DNA of 62,485 nt from Bacillota bacterium (GTDB taxonomy: Bacteria; Bacillota; Clostridia; Peptostreptococcales; Anaerovoracaceae): assembly GCA_022793795.1 (NCBI GenBank), contig JAAWDM010000047.1:1-62485 (forward strand), given 5' to 3'. The notes under the pieces were generated by a model. It had not been told where the DNA came from, ran no database searches, and saw only the letters and a list, made by a program, of their open reading frames with translations. Below, piece by piece: positions 46,977 to 54,979 of this stretch. Numbering within the stretch: the first letter of the stretch is position 1; every line of letters starts with the position of its first letter. The position numbers and the translations under genes are program-made.

Positions 46977-48245
46977 CTAACAATCCTCGATCTTTTCGAT
47001 CTGTGCGCCCAGTCCTCTAAATTTCTCTATAAACTTTTCATAGCCGCGCTCGATATGATAAATTTCGGAAACTTCTGTAGTCCCCTCTGCTACCAAACCT
47101 GCTAAAACCAAAGCCGCCCCTGCTCGAAGATCCGTGGCCATCACCTGTGTTCCCCTAAGATTTGAATTTCCTTTGATAATCGCCTTGTTACCAGCGGTCT
47201 CAATACTGGCCCCCATCTTTCTAAGCTGGCTCACATGCATGAAGCGGTTTTCAAACACAGTCTCGATCACCGTGCTGGCCCCTTCCACTGTGGTCAAAAA
47301 TGCCATAAATGGAGATTGAATATCAGTGGGGAATCCTGGATATGGCAAAGTCTTAATATCAGTGGCGCTCTGAGGCCCCAAATCTCCCCGCACAATCATT
47401 TCCTCATCTCCGACCTCAATCCGAACGCCACATTCGCGCAGTTTCGCTGTAATCGGCTTCAGATGGTCAGGTACAATATTAGAAATATGAATATGCCCTC
47501 TGCTAATGGCCGCCGCCAACATGAAGGTCCCCGCTTCGATTCGATCCGGAATCACCGTATGCTTGGCGCCGCCAAGACGCTTTACCCCTTCAATTTTAAT
47601 GGTATCAGTTCCCGCTCCTTTAATACGGGCCCCCATCTTATTTAAAAAGTTAGCTAAATCGACGATTTCCGGCTCTTCCGCTGCATTTTCAATATAGGTT
47701 GTCCCTTCTGCCAAAACAGCAGCCATCATGATATTTTCAGTTGCGCCCACGCTGGGAAAATCCAAATAGATGGTATCGCCAATCAGCCCTTGTCCACCCG
47801 CTCTGGCTTCCACATAGGAATCCATAAAGATAATCTCTGCTCCAAGGGCTTCTAATCCCTTCAGATGCAAATCGATAGGTCTAGCCCCAATGGCGCATCC
47901 TCCCGGAAGAGGCATTTTGGCTCTTCCCTTTCGGGCAAGCAACGGCCCCATGACCAAAATAGACGCCCTCATTTTATTCACCAGATCGAATTGCGCTTCG
48001 GTGGATAAAATATCCTCTGTCGTAATTGAAATCGTATTTGCTTCCAACTCTTCAATTTCGGAGCCCAGGGAAGTCAATATCTCCCGCATAAAAGCCACAT
48101 CCCGAAGTTCCGGTACATCGCGAATAATGCAGGTCTCCTCTGAAAGCAACGCAGCGGCCATCAGCGGCAGTACCGCATTTTTAGCGCCACTAATCACTAC
48201 TTCCCCCTTTAAGGGGTCGCTTTGATGCACGATATATTTCGCCAC
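46977..48245 (-). CDS. murA: UDP-N-acetylglucosamine 1-carboxyvinyltransferase
   Basis: A 422-residue MurA, the first committed enzyme of peptidoglycan synthesis, joining enolpyruvate to UDP-GlcNAc. 'VISGAKNAVLPLMAAALL' holds the Lys/Asn pair. The loop 'LPGGCAIGARPIDLHL' carries the active-site Cys117, the residue attacked by fosfomycin. The 'YPGFPTDIQSPFMA' loop with its Asp is intact. Firmicutes often have two murA copies; whether another exists is not visible here. Confidence 0.95.
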   Translation of the reverse strand: MAKYIVHQSDPLKGEVVISGAKNAVLPLMAAALLSEETCIIRDVPELRDVAFMREILTSLGSEIEELEANTISITTEDILSTEAQFDLVNKMRASILVMGPLLARKGRAKMPLPGGCAIGARPIDLHLKGLEALGAEIIFMDSYVEARAGGQGLIGDTIYLDFPSVGATENIMMAAVLAEGTTYIENAAEEPEIVDLANFLNKMGARIKGAGTDTIKIEGVKRLGGAKHTVIPDRIEAGTFMLAAAISRGHIHISNIVPDHLKPITAKLRECGVRIEVGDEEMIVRGDLGPQSATDIKTLPYPGFPTDIQSPFMAFLTTVEGASTVIETVFENRFMHVSQLRKMGASIETAGNKAIIKGNSNLRGTQVMATDLRAGAALVLAGLVAEGTTEVSEIYHIERGYEKFIEKFRGLGAQIEKIEDC

Positions 48246-48259
48246 TTTCTTCCTCCGGC

Positions 48260-48502
48260 CTATAATGTTTTCAACTCATCTAAACAGGATCTACAGATAT
48301 TCTTGTTGTGAATGCTCTGTACATCTTTCACATTGCCGCAGAAAATACAAGCCGGTTCATATTTTTTCAACATGATATATTCGCCGTCTACAAATACTTC
48401 TAAAGAATCGTCTGTCTTGATTCCCAGATTTCTTCTTATCTCCACTGGAATTACCACTCTACCCAATGGATCTACTGGTCTTACAATACCTGTCGCTTTC
48501 AT
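48260..48502 (-). CDS. AbrB/SpoVT-type regulator with C-terminal zinc ribbon
   Basis: An 80-residue protein. The N-terminal swapped-hairpin DNA-binding domain reads 'TGIVRPVDPLGRVVIPVEIRRNLGIKTDDSLEVFVDGEYIMLKKY'. A small ribbon with 'CIFCG' and 'CRSCL' follows, as in AbrB-like transition-state regulators of clostridia. It sits 14 bases upstream of murA and may be co-transcribed. Confidence 0.87.
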   Translation of the reverse strand: MKATGIVRPVDPLGRVVIPVEIRRNLGIKTDDSLEVFVDGEYIMLKKYEPACIFCGNVKDVQSIHNKNICRSCLDELKTL

Positions 48503-48539
48503 TTACATGTCCTCCTCAAAAAACTGCTCTTTCTATTGA

Positions 48540-48899
48540 TTATGCCTGACTATTTTCTTCTTTTTCCTCGCCCTTATTCTTTTTGACGATTCCCATAAAA
48601 GAGGATGCGGCATTGACAATATTGGTGGTTGCTTTGACCACGCTTTGATTCCCCTTTACGGCGTCTACCACAACGCCTACCGTATCCAAGATACCATCCA
48701 TCTTTTCATCCATCTGCCTGCTCCGTCTGGAGGCGATTTCCGTCATCGTCTTTGTATCGCTCAGGAGTAAATCCACCTGCTTCAATGTGCCGATGAGCTT
48801 TCGCAACAGCAAAATCAAATATACCAAAAATACGCATGCCAACACAGTGATTGCAAACCATGCTACGCCGGCAGGCGTAACTGTAATCGTAAACTCCAT
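48540..48899 (-). CDS. DUF948-type single-pass membrane protein
   Basis: A 119-residue protein starting at 48899 (GAGGAGGG upstream). It has one N-terminal helix ('WFAITVLACVFLVYLILLL') followed by amphipathic helices ('LIGTLKQVDLLLSDTKTMTEIASRRSRQMDEKMDGILDTV') and an acidic tail. This matches the DUF948/YtxG-like general-stress family, whose role is not established. Confidence 0.7.
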   Translation of the reverse strand: MEFTITVTPAGVAWFAITVLACVFLVYLILLLRKLIGTLKQVDLLLSDTKTMTEIASRRSRQMDEKMDGILDTVGVVVDAVKGNQSVVKATTNIVNAASSFMGIVKKNKGEEKEENSQA

Positions 48900-49125
48900 T
48901 CTCTTCCCTCCTCGTGACACTATTCATATTATAACCCATAGCTGGAAAGAATTGCAATGGTTTTTTCATTTTTCACGTTGCCAGAGGTTTCCAAGTTTTT
49001 CCAATCATTTGTATATTTTCTCCATGATAGGAGACATTTTTCCGTATCTTGCCCATATATTCTATTATGCAGGCGCAGTACCCCTGCCTGATCTATTCCC
49101 AGCCATATGAAGGAGAACCCTATTC

Positions 49126-49698
49126 ATGATGAATTATATTTGGTCAGCGATTTTTTTAATCGCCTTTCTATATTCCTGTCTAACCGGCAAACTATCTCTG
49201 TTTGCTGACGCTCTAACCGATAGCTCCACAGAAGCTGTTCAGTTTGTCATCGGTCTAGCAGGAGTTATGGCCCTGTGGAGCGGCCTGATGGAAATTGCAG
49301 AACGAACCGGTCTCATTACCAAAATGTCCCGCCTTCTACTTCCCTTAACCAAATTCCTCTTTCCCAATCAAAGAAATCCAGAAACCCTTTCTTCCATCAT
49401 CATGAGTTTCATGGCCAACATCTTTGGCGCGGGAAACAGTTCCACTGTCTTTGCTCTGCGTACCATGGAAAAACTGGATGAAGAAAACCACCATGGTCCA
49501 GTTGCCAGCAACGATATGTGTACCTTTGCGGTGGTCAACATGGCTTTCGCTCCCATTATCCCTATTGTCATGCTGCAAATTCGGGATGATATTGGTTCTG
49601 CTGACCCATATTCAGTGGTCTTACCATCCATCATCACTGCAGTATGCACCATCATTGCATCCGTCATTGCCTGCAAAATTCTGGAAAGGAGGCCCTAG
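49126..49698 (+). CDS. spmA: Spore maturation protein A
   Basis: A 190-residue membrane protein with a nucleoside-recognition (Gate) domain: 'IGLAGVMALWSGLMEIAERTGLITKMSRLLLPLTKFLFP' and 'SFMANIFGAGNSSTVFALRTMEKL'. SpmA and SpmB together are needed for full dehydration of the spore core. AAGGAG precedes two adjacent ATG codons. It ends three bases before spmB. Confidence 0.92.
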   Translation: MMNYIWSAIFLIAFLYSCLTGKLSLFADALTDSSTEAVQFVIGLAGVMALWSGLMEIAERTGLITKMSRLLLPLTKFLFPNQRNPETLSSIIMSFMANIFGAGNSSTVFALRTMEKLDEENHHGPVASNDMCTFAVVNMAFAPIIPIVMLQIRDDIGSADPYSVVLPSIITAVCTIIASVIACKILERRP

Positions 49699-49700
49699 CC

Positions 49701-50228
49701 TTGTCTGAGCTCTTCGCACTCGCTTCCTCTGGTTTTATCCCTATCATGGCTGCTATTATTATTGGCTATGGCCTATGGGTTCATGCTCCCATCTATGATT
49801 ACTTCATTGAGGGCGCAAAAAAAGGCCTGGAAACTGCCATCGATATCCTGCCCTTTCTCATCGGCATTTTCCTAGCCATTAACTGTCTAACCGTGTCTGG
49901 ATTTTTAGGTTTCTTAAACACAAGCCTACGGCCTATCTTTCATCTTTTGGGAATACCTGCTGACCTGCTGCCTCTCATCTGCCTTAGGGCTATCTCTGGC
50001 AGCGGTTCTATGATGATCGTCCAAAGCATTATGGAGGCCACAGGCCCCGACTCCTATGCCGGCCGAGCTGCTTGCGTCATGTCAGGCGGCTGCGAAACCA
50101 TTATCTATGTTCTAGCCCTTTATTTTGGTGTCACCAAGGTAAAACGGATGCGCCATGCCCTAACCGCTGGTATTATCGGTTATGCCACGGGAATCGTCGT
50201 CTCTCTCATTGTCTGTAAATATCTCTAG
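49701..50228 (+). CDS. spmB: Spore maturation protein B, TTG start
   Basis: A 175-residue protein. The start is TTG 49701, with AGGAGG eight bases upstream and the N-terminus LSELFALASSGFIPIMAAI as in the family. An upstream ATG frame would overlap spmA by 55 bases and lacks a ribosome site. The Gate domain shows 'GLETAIDILPFLIGIFLAINCLTVSG' and 'AISGSGSMMIVQSIMEATGPDSYAGRAACVMSGGCETIIYV'. The stop overlaps the convergent methyltransferase stop by four bases. Confidence 0.9.
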   Translation: MSELFALASSGFIPIMAAIIIGYGLWVHAPIYDYFIEGAKKGLETAIDILPFLIGIFLAINCLTVSGFLGFLNTSLRPIFHLLGIPADLLPLICLRAISGSGSMMIVQSIMEATGPDSYAGRAACVMSGGCETIIYVLALYFGVTKVKRMRHALTAGIIGYATGIVVSLIVCKYL

Positions 50229-50995
50229 TCATATGCTGCAAGTAGTTCCTGTGTATACCCGCCTTGCTCGTTATGCACCGCAAGGTGTGGAAGGAATTTC
50301 ACTTCACGGCCCCCTCCCTTTACCATCTGCACCAATAGGATATTGGGCCTTGCCGCTGGAACAGGGCTGACAAACTGCATGGTCTTTGGTTCCATACCGT
50401 ATTTCCTCCCATAGCAGCAAATATCCACAATCCTGGATGGTCTATGAACCAAGAAGAATTCTCCCTTGTCCCGCAAAATATGGGCAGCGCATCTGATAAA
50501 GGCTTCCAAATCCGCTGTAGTTTCGTGTCTAGCCATATGTTTAGCCAAATTGGTACATGTAAGACCGCACTGTCCCGCCGTATATGGGGGATTGGATGTG
50601 ACCATGTCCACAGCGCCTGCAAAATCTTTTCCCCATCCTGTTTTACAGTCTGCCACATCCTCATGAAGAAAAGTCAGTCGGTCTGTCAACTGGTTAAGCT
50701 GGCTGGTTCTATTTGCTCTGTCCCAAGAGTTCTCTTGTACCTCTATCCCCACAAGGGTTGGAATATCCGTCTTATAGGAAAGCACCAGCGGTACGATTCC
50801 TGTTCCTGTCCCCAGATCCACCGCCACTTTTGCCTGCGTCCGCCCCTGTTTTGCTGCAAAATCTGCCAGAAGCACTGCATCCACGCCGTAACAGAATTCC
50901 TCTGGTTTTTGAATGAGGCGTAGATTTCCAAAACCGATGGCGTCTATCCGCTCTCCCTCCAGGAGTTTTACGTTCTCAGACATGATTTGAGCCAT
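50225..50995 (-). CDS. TrmN6-like tRNA/N6-adenine methyltransferase
   Basis: A 256-residue class I methyltransferase with 'VAVDLGTGTGIVPLVLS' (AdoMet loop) and 'VDMVTSNPPYTAG' (the NPPY motif of N6-adenine and exocyclic amino methylation). The pattern resembles the tRNA1(Val) A37 N6-methyltransferase family (YabB in Bacillus, beside yaaT/holB as here). It starts four bases after yaaT and is probably in the tmk-holB-yaaT operon. Confidence 0.82.
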   Translation of the reverse strand: MAQIMSENVKLLEGERIDAIGFGNLRLIQKPEEFCYGVDAVLLADFAAKQGRTQAKVAVDLGTGTGIVPLVLSYKTDIPTLVGIEVQENSWDRANRTSQLNQLTDRLTFLHEDVADCKTGWGKDFAGAVDMVTSNPPYTAGQCGLTCTNLAKHMARHETTADLEAFIRCAAHILRDKGEFFLVHRPSRIVDICCYGRKYGMEPKTMQFVSPVPAARPNILLVQMVKGGGREVKFLPHLAVHNEQGGYTQELLAAYD

Positions 50996-50999
50996 GATA

Positions 51000-52037
51000 C
51001 TAATCCTTAATCAGTTGTTCAATCTCTTTCATCGTTGCAGCATCCATACCTTCAAATAGGTTCTTTTCTCCGTCCTTATTGCCATGATGACGTCTTTCAA
51101 TCCGCCGTATCTCCTCTTTTTTATAGGTATAGATATCTGTGGAAAGTTTCTCATCTTGGAGACTCTCCTTGCTTTCTCTAACATCCTTATTGTCTTTGCT
51201 ATCCTTATTGTCCTTACTCTCTTTTCCGTTTTTGTCCCGTCCGCGGTTTCTGCCTGTCTCCTGGGCTTCCTCCATATACAGTCTGACCCGAATCTTGTTC
51301 TCCAGCAGATTGGTATCCACCACCTTACCCAATCCATCAGGTGTCTTAATCCTTTCTCCTGGCTCTGGCATACCTTTTCGCATTTCCATATAAATATCGT
51401 TTTCATATTTCAGACAGCACATCAATCTACCGCAGATTCCAGAAATCTTAGACGGATTTAACGAAAGGCTTTGTACCTTGGCCATCTTAATGGATACCGG
51501 TTCAAAATCCGCCAGCCAGCTATGACAGCATAGGTCTCTGCCGCAGCTGCCGATTCCGCCCATCATCTTAGCCTCATCTCTGACCCCAATCTGCCGAAGT
51601 TCTATCCGCATCTTAAACACACTGGCCAAATCCTTTACCAACTCACGAAAATCTACACGGCCGTCAGCAGTGAAATAAAAGATAATCTTACTGTTGTCAA
51701 AGGTATATTCCACATCGATCAGTTTCATTACCAGCCCATGCTTATCCACCTTTTCCTGGCATAAAGCCATGGCCCGTTCCTTTTTCTTCACATTCTCTTC
51801 GTGTTTCTTATAATCCTCTGGTGTGGCGATTCGTATAATCTTTTTTAACGGCGATACGATATCGGTTTCCGGCACTTCTTCCACATCCATGGCAACCACA
51901 CCGAATTCCATTCCTCTTGCCGTCTCTACAATGACCGAATCACCATTTTTTACCTGATACACATCTGGGTCAAAATAATATATCTTTCCTGCTGACTTAA
52001 ATCTTATGCCAGCAACCTTTACCATGTTTATATCCAA
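51000..52037 (-). CDS. yaaT: PSP1-domain protein YaaT/RicT
   Basis: A 345-residue PSP1 protein: 'DVYQVKNGDSVIVETARGMEFGVV', 'RVDFRELVKDLASVFKMRIELRQIGVRDEAKMMGGIGSCGRDLCCHSWL' and 'ISGICGRLMCCLKYE'. The cysteines are the ligands that bind Fe-S clusters in the Bacillus RicAFT complex, which promotes sporulation and mRNA processing. A variable, repetitive Lys/Asp/Asn stretch near residues 265-300 ('KESKDNKDSKDNKDV') is unusual. It lies between holB and the methyltransferase. Confidence 0.9.
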   Translation of the reverse strand: MDINMVKVAGIRFKSAGKIYYFDPDVYQVKNGDSVIVETARGMEFGVVAMDVEEVPETDIVSPLKKIIRIATPEDYKKHEENVKKKERAMALCQEKVDKHGLVMKLIDVEYTFDNSKIIFYFTADGRVDFRELVKDLASVFKMRIELRQIGVRDEAKMMGGIGSCGRDLCCHSWLADFEPVSIKMAKVQSLSLNPSKISGICGRLMCCLKYENDIYMEMRKGMPEPGERIKTPDGLGKVVDTNLLENKIRVRLYMEEAQETGRNRGRDKNGKESKDNKDSKDNKDVRESKESLQDEKLSTDIYTYKKEEIRRIERRHHGNKDGEKNLFEGMDAATMKEIEQLIKD

Positions 52038-52040
52038 CTG

Positions 52041-52856
52041 TCATCCTCCAATTTTTATGATTAAATTCTTAATGGCGTAGTTATAGTTTACCTTCATAAT
52101 CAAGTCCCGCCTGGCTTCTTCGATGAAAGCAATATTCTTAAAAATATCTTCTCGTTTCACAAGTCGCCCTCTCAGATCCTTTTCCACCAAAAAATCCCGA
52201 TAGACCCGCTCAAGTCCATCAAGAAGCTGAAAAGCATCCTCCCTGGACTTTACATGTTTTGCAAGGCACTCCTTCATCTTAAAGAAATTATATCCCTCCA
52301 GCACACCTTCCATGACAGCCTCTGCTTTCTCCATGTTCAACTTTGCATCCTCTTGACCCAAACCACTGAGCTGATATGTGATGCACCGTGAGCGAATGGT
52401 TTCCAGCAGATTTTCCTTATTTTCCGAAAGAAGCAAAATCACAGTTCCTGGAGCCGGCTCTTCCAGGGTCTTTAACAATCGGTTCTGGGCCCGAGGCGTC
52501 ATGGTATCCGCATCCTTAATGATGGCTAAATTCCTCTGTCCGCCGGTTGGCACCAATTTCAGTTTTTCCTGCAACTGAAACACCGCCTCATCCTTAACTG
52601 ACAACCCATCGGATTCGAGAAAAAACAAATCCTCGTAATTGTCATGGTCAATCTTCCGGCAACTGATGCACTGATCGCATCCAATTCCAGGCGCCTGACT
52701 GCACAAAATCGCCTTTATCATATCCTTGGCAAACCCCACCTTATCCACGCAGGTATCGCCTTCAATAATGTATGCATGAAAAACGTTGCCGGCTTGTATG
52801 CTCCTCTCAATTCTTTGAACCAGCTTTTCTGCCTGTTTCCAATTAGCCAGTGACAC
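52041..52856 (-). CDS. holB: DNA polymerase III subunit delta'
   Basis: A 271-residue clamp-loader subunit. It has the zinc-binding set 'CSQAPGIGCDQCISC' (about 53-67), 'IIKDADTMTPRAQNRLLKTLEEPAPGTVILLLS' with the SRC-like 'IRSRC', and no proper Walker A loop ('IEGDTCVDKVGF'), as expected for delta'. The start overlaps the tmk stop by 14 bases. Confidence 0.88.
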   Translation of the reverse strand: MSLANWKQAEKLVQRIERSIQAGNVFHAYIIEGDTCVDKVGFAKDMIKAILCSQAPGIGCDQCISCRKIDHDNYEDLFFLESDGLSVKDEAVFQLQEKLKLVPTGGQRNLAIIKDADTMTPRAQNRLLKTLEEPAPGTVILLLSENKENLLETIRSRCITYQLSGLGQEDAKLNMEKAEAVMEGVLEGYNFFKMKECLAKHVKSREDAFQLLDGLERVYRDFLVEKDLRGRLVKREDIFKNIAFIEEARRDLIMKVNYNYAIKNLIIKIGG

Positions 52857-53481
52857 CCTTCACCACTTCCTCCAATTTCGTCAAAATATCGGATTTTATA
52901 TCTTCAATGCTACGGCTGGCATCAATTCCCACAATTCTGTCAGGATACCGACTCTCCAATTCCAAATATCCACGGTAAACGTCCTGATGGAAAGCCGCTT
53001 TCTCCATATCCATTCGGTCTTCCTTTTCCATACGTTTGGTATGAATCCGTCCCGTTCCAATGTCTGGGTCCACTTTCAGCAGAAAAGTAACATCAGGCAT
53101 ACAGCCGTTTATTGCGTAAACATTGATAATATCCACAGCTTCGCCCAGCTTTCTTCCAAAGCCCTGATACGCCATGCTGGAATCTACAAAGCGGTCGCAA
53201 ACAACCACTTTTCCCGCCGCCAATGCAGGCTTAATTACCTGAGAAACATGTTGTGCCCTAGAGGCCGCATAAAGCAGCGCCTCTGTCATAGGCCCCATCT
53301 CGCTACAATTCTTATCCAGCAAAATTTCTCGAATTCGTTCGCCGATCTGGGTTCCTCCTGGCTCCCTGGTAAAAAGTACCTCCATATTTCTGCTCTGCAA
53401 AAACTCTTTTATATATTCAATCTGTGTAGATTTACCTGAACCATCCGGTCCCTCTATGGAAATAAAAATGCCTCGCTTCAT
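52843..53481 (-). CDS. tmk: Thymidylate kinase
   Basis: A 212-residue enzyme phosphorylating dTMP. The P-loop 'GPDGSGKST' spans about 10-18. 'LFTREPGGTQIGERIREILLD' holds the DRX/REP motif and 'VVCDRFVDSSMAYQGFGRKLG' the second signature. It heads the holB-yaaT-methyltransferase run. Confidence 0.95.
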   Translation of the reverse strand: MKRGIFISIEGPDGSGKSTQIEYIKEFLQSRNMEVLFTREPGGTQIGERIREILLDKNCSEMGPMTEALLYAASRAQHVSQVIKPALAAGKVVVCDRFVDSSMAYQGFGRKLGEAVDIINVYAINGCMPDVTFLLKVDPDIGTGRIHTKRMEKEDRMDMEKAAFHQDVYRGYLELESRYPDRIVGIDASRSIEDIKSDILTKLEEVVKGVTG

Positions 53482-53512
53482 GGCCTTCTCCTTGCAGTTT
53501 TCTCGTTGCTTT

Positions 53513-53617
53513 TTACTTTTTCACAATCTCATCGACAAGCTTGCCAAAAAAATGGCCTACCAGCATAAGAAGGGGCAAACAGATTAAAGCTGTAAAGATG
53601 ATTTTCAGTGCCGTCAT
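53513..53617 (-). CDS. Small single-helix membrane protein (34 aa)
   Basis: The start at 53617 has AAGGAGGG at the right distance. The product MTALKIIFTALICLPLLMLV... is one membrane helix followed by 'GKLVDEIVKK'. It ends 31 bases before tmk and may be the first gene of that operon. Family unknown. Confidence 0.6.
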   Translation of the reverse strand: MTALKIIFTALICLPLLMLVGHFFGKLVDEIVKK

Positions 53618-53745
53618 AATGCACCCTCCTTTCCTCCTCACGCAATGGAATCCAGAATTTTTTACATACATATATAGTATATCACAATTTGGAAAAGAAA
53701 AAAAGAAAAAAGAAATGTGCTGCATGATATAATCTGATTACCAAC

Positions 53746-53761
53746 TGGCATCAATCTTGCT
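53746..53761 (+). promoter_or_regulatory. Sigma-54 promoter of the peptidase gene
   Basis: TGGCA at 53746-53750 and TTGC at 53757-53760 give GG-N10-GC, the exact -24/-12 spacing required by sigma-54. The start codon is 57 bases downstream. Confidence 0.75.
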
Positions 53762-53817
53762 TTACAATAACTTTACAAGCGATATAATAAAAACTAAATG
53801 AAAGGAAGTAATGTACT

Positions 53818-54792
53818 ATGAATTTTACCCATTTACTAACTGGTGCGAAAAAGGTTCTGGATTGCGGTGACCTGAAACCCAATGAAAATTTAGTTATCAT
53901 TACAGATACTAATCAGCCACTATCCATATCCTTAGCCCTGTTTGAAACTGCCAAAAGCATTGGGGCTCATCCTGTATTAATTACAATGGAGCCCGTACCT
54001 CCGGCTGGCGATTTATTGGAGCCAATCAATGCTGCACTCAAAGCGGCAGACTTAATCGTCACACCAACCTCAACCTCCCTTTATCATTCCAAAGGCATTC
54101 GAGAAGCCTACTCCGAACCAAATCATGCCAGAGTAATCGCGCTTTCCGAAATCACAGAAGACGCACTGGTTAATGGTGGTATGACGGCAGACTTCCGGGG
54201 GTTGAAACCTTTAGTCGAAAAACTTGCTACATATTATGCGAAAGGGAAGACCATTCGATATACCACGCCAAATGGCACCGATTTATCTGCAAGCATTTCC
54301 GAGCGAGATGCCTACTGGATTAGCGGCGTTGCTGACCGTCCGGGAATGTTGCTGGCACTGCCGACTACAGAAGTCTATATCGCACCAATCGAAGATTCAG
54401 TAGAAGGCACGATTGTAGTTGATGCAAGCTGCTCAGCAGGTGTAGGCTTGGTTGACGAGCCCATCATAATCACTGTAGAAAAAGGCCTCATTACAGATAT
54501 CAAAGGGGGTTCTGCCGCCGACAAGCTGAGGGGAATTCTTGCAGCGCAAAACAATCCAAAGGCATATCAAATCGCAGAATTCGGACTTGGATTGAACCCA
54601 GAGTGCAGGGTCATCGGAACGACGGAAGACGAAGGCCGATACGGGACTTGCCATATCGGCATCGGCAGCAATGTAGGCTTCGGCGGTGTTAATAATGTTT
54701 CCATTCATTTAGATGTCATCATGTGGCATCCAACAATCCAAATAGACGATGAAATGATTTTTAAAAACGGTGAAACCCTAATTCATCCATAA
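53818..54792 (+). CDS. M29-like aminopeptidase / NicX-like protein
   Basis: A 324-residue protein resembling the thermophilic metallo-aminopeptidase (M29) and 2,5-dihydroxypyridine dioxygenase-like group: 'DLKPNENLVIITDTNQPLSISLALFETAKSIGAHPVLITM' and the C-terminal 'TIEFGLGLNP'-like segment with 'GTCHIGIGSNVGFGGVNNVSIHLDVIMWHPTIQIDD'. The late His/Glu/Asp residues would bind metal. Either peptide or ring cleavage is possible. It has its own sigma-54 promoter and terminator and heads a catabolic cluster. Confidence 0.65.
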   Translation: MNFTHLLTGAKKVLDCGDLKPNENLVIITDTNQPLSISLALFETAKSIGAHPVLITMEPVPPAGDLLEPINAALKAADLIVTPTSTSLYHSKGIREAYSEPNHARVIALSEITEDALVNGGMTADFRGLKPLVEKLATYYAKGKTIRYTTPNGTDLSASISERDAYWISGVADRPGMLLALPTTEVYIAPIEDSVEGTIVVDASCSAGVGLVDEPIIITVEKGLITDIKGGSAADKLRGILAAQNNPKAYQIAEFGLGLNPECRVIGTTEDEGRYGTCHIGIGSNVGFGGVNNVSIHLDVIMWHPTIQIDDEMIFKNGETLIHP

Positions 54793-54795
54793 TGC

Positions 54796-54824
54796 AAAAG
54801 CCCTTCGGGGCTTTTATTTTTTTA
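54796..54824 (+). terminator. Rho-independent terminator after the peptidase gene
   Basis: AAAAGCCC-TTC-GGGGCTTTT followed by ATTTTTTT. Confidence 0.85.
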
Positions 54825-54831
54825 CAAAATC

Positions 54832-54851
54832 GAGTCTAAAAATTTAGACTC
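54832..54851. promoter_or_regulatory. 20-bp perfect palindrome, candidate activator (UAS) site
   Basis: GAGTCTAAA-AA-TTTAGACTC lies 66 bases upstream of the sigma-54 -24 element. This is the usual distance for binding sites of sigma-54 activators. No copy is seen near the other sigma-54 promoter. Confidence 0.5.
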
Positions 54852-54917
54852 AATTCCAAATTGTCAGATATTTTTCTCAAAAAATCCTTTTTTTACGTCA
54901 CAAACCCCATCTTTACA

Positions 54918-54935
54918 TTGGCATAGCTTTTGCTT
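54918..54935 (+). promoter_or_regulatory. Sigma-54 promoter of the decarboxylase-symporter genes
   Basis: TTGGCA (54918-54923) and TTGCTT (54930-54935) with GG-N10-GC spacing. The start codon of the decarboxylase is 44 bases downstream. Confidence 0.8.
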
Positions 54936-54979
54936 TATATAAAACTGACATGTCAAAGAAACTCAAAAGGAGATAATCA

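Noticed and set aside
49644..49700. Upstream ATG start for spmB giving a 194-residue protein
   Set aside because: It would overlap spmA by 55 bases without a ribosome site; TTG 49701 has AGGAGG and matches the family N-terminus.
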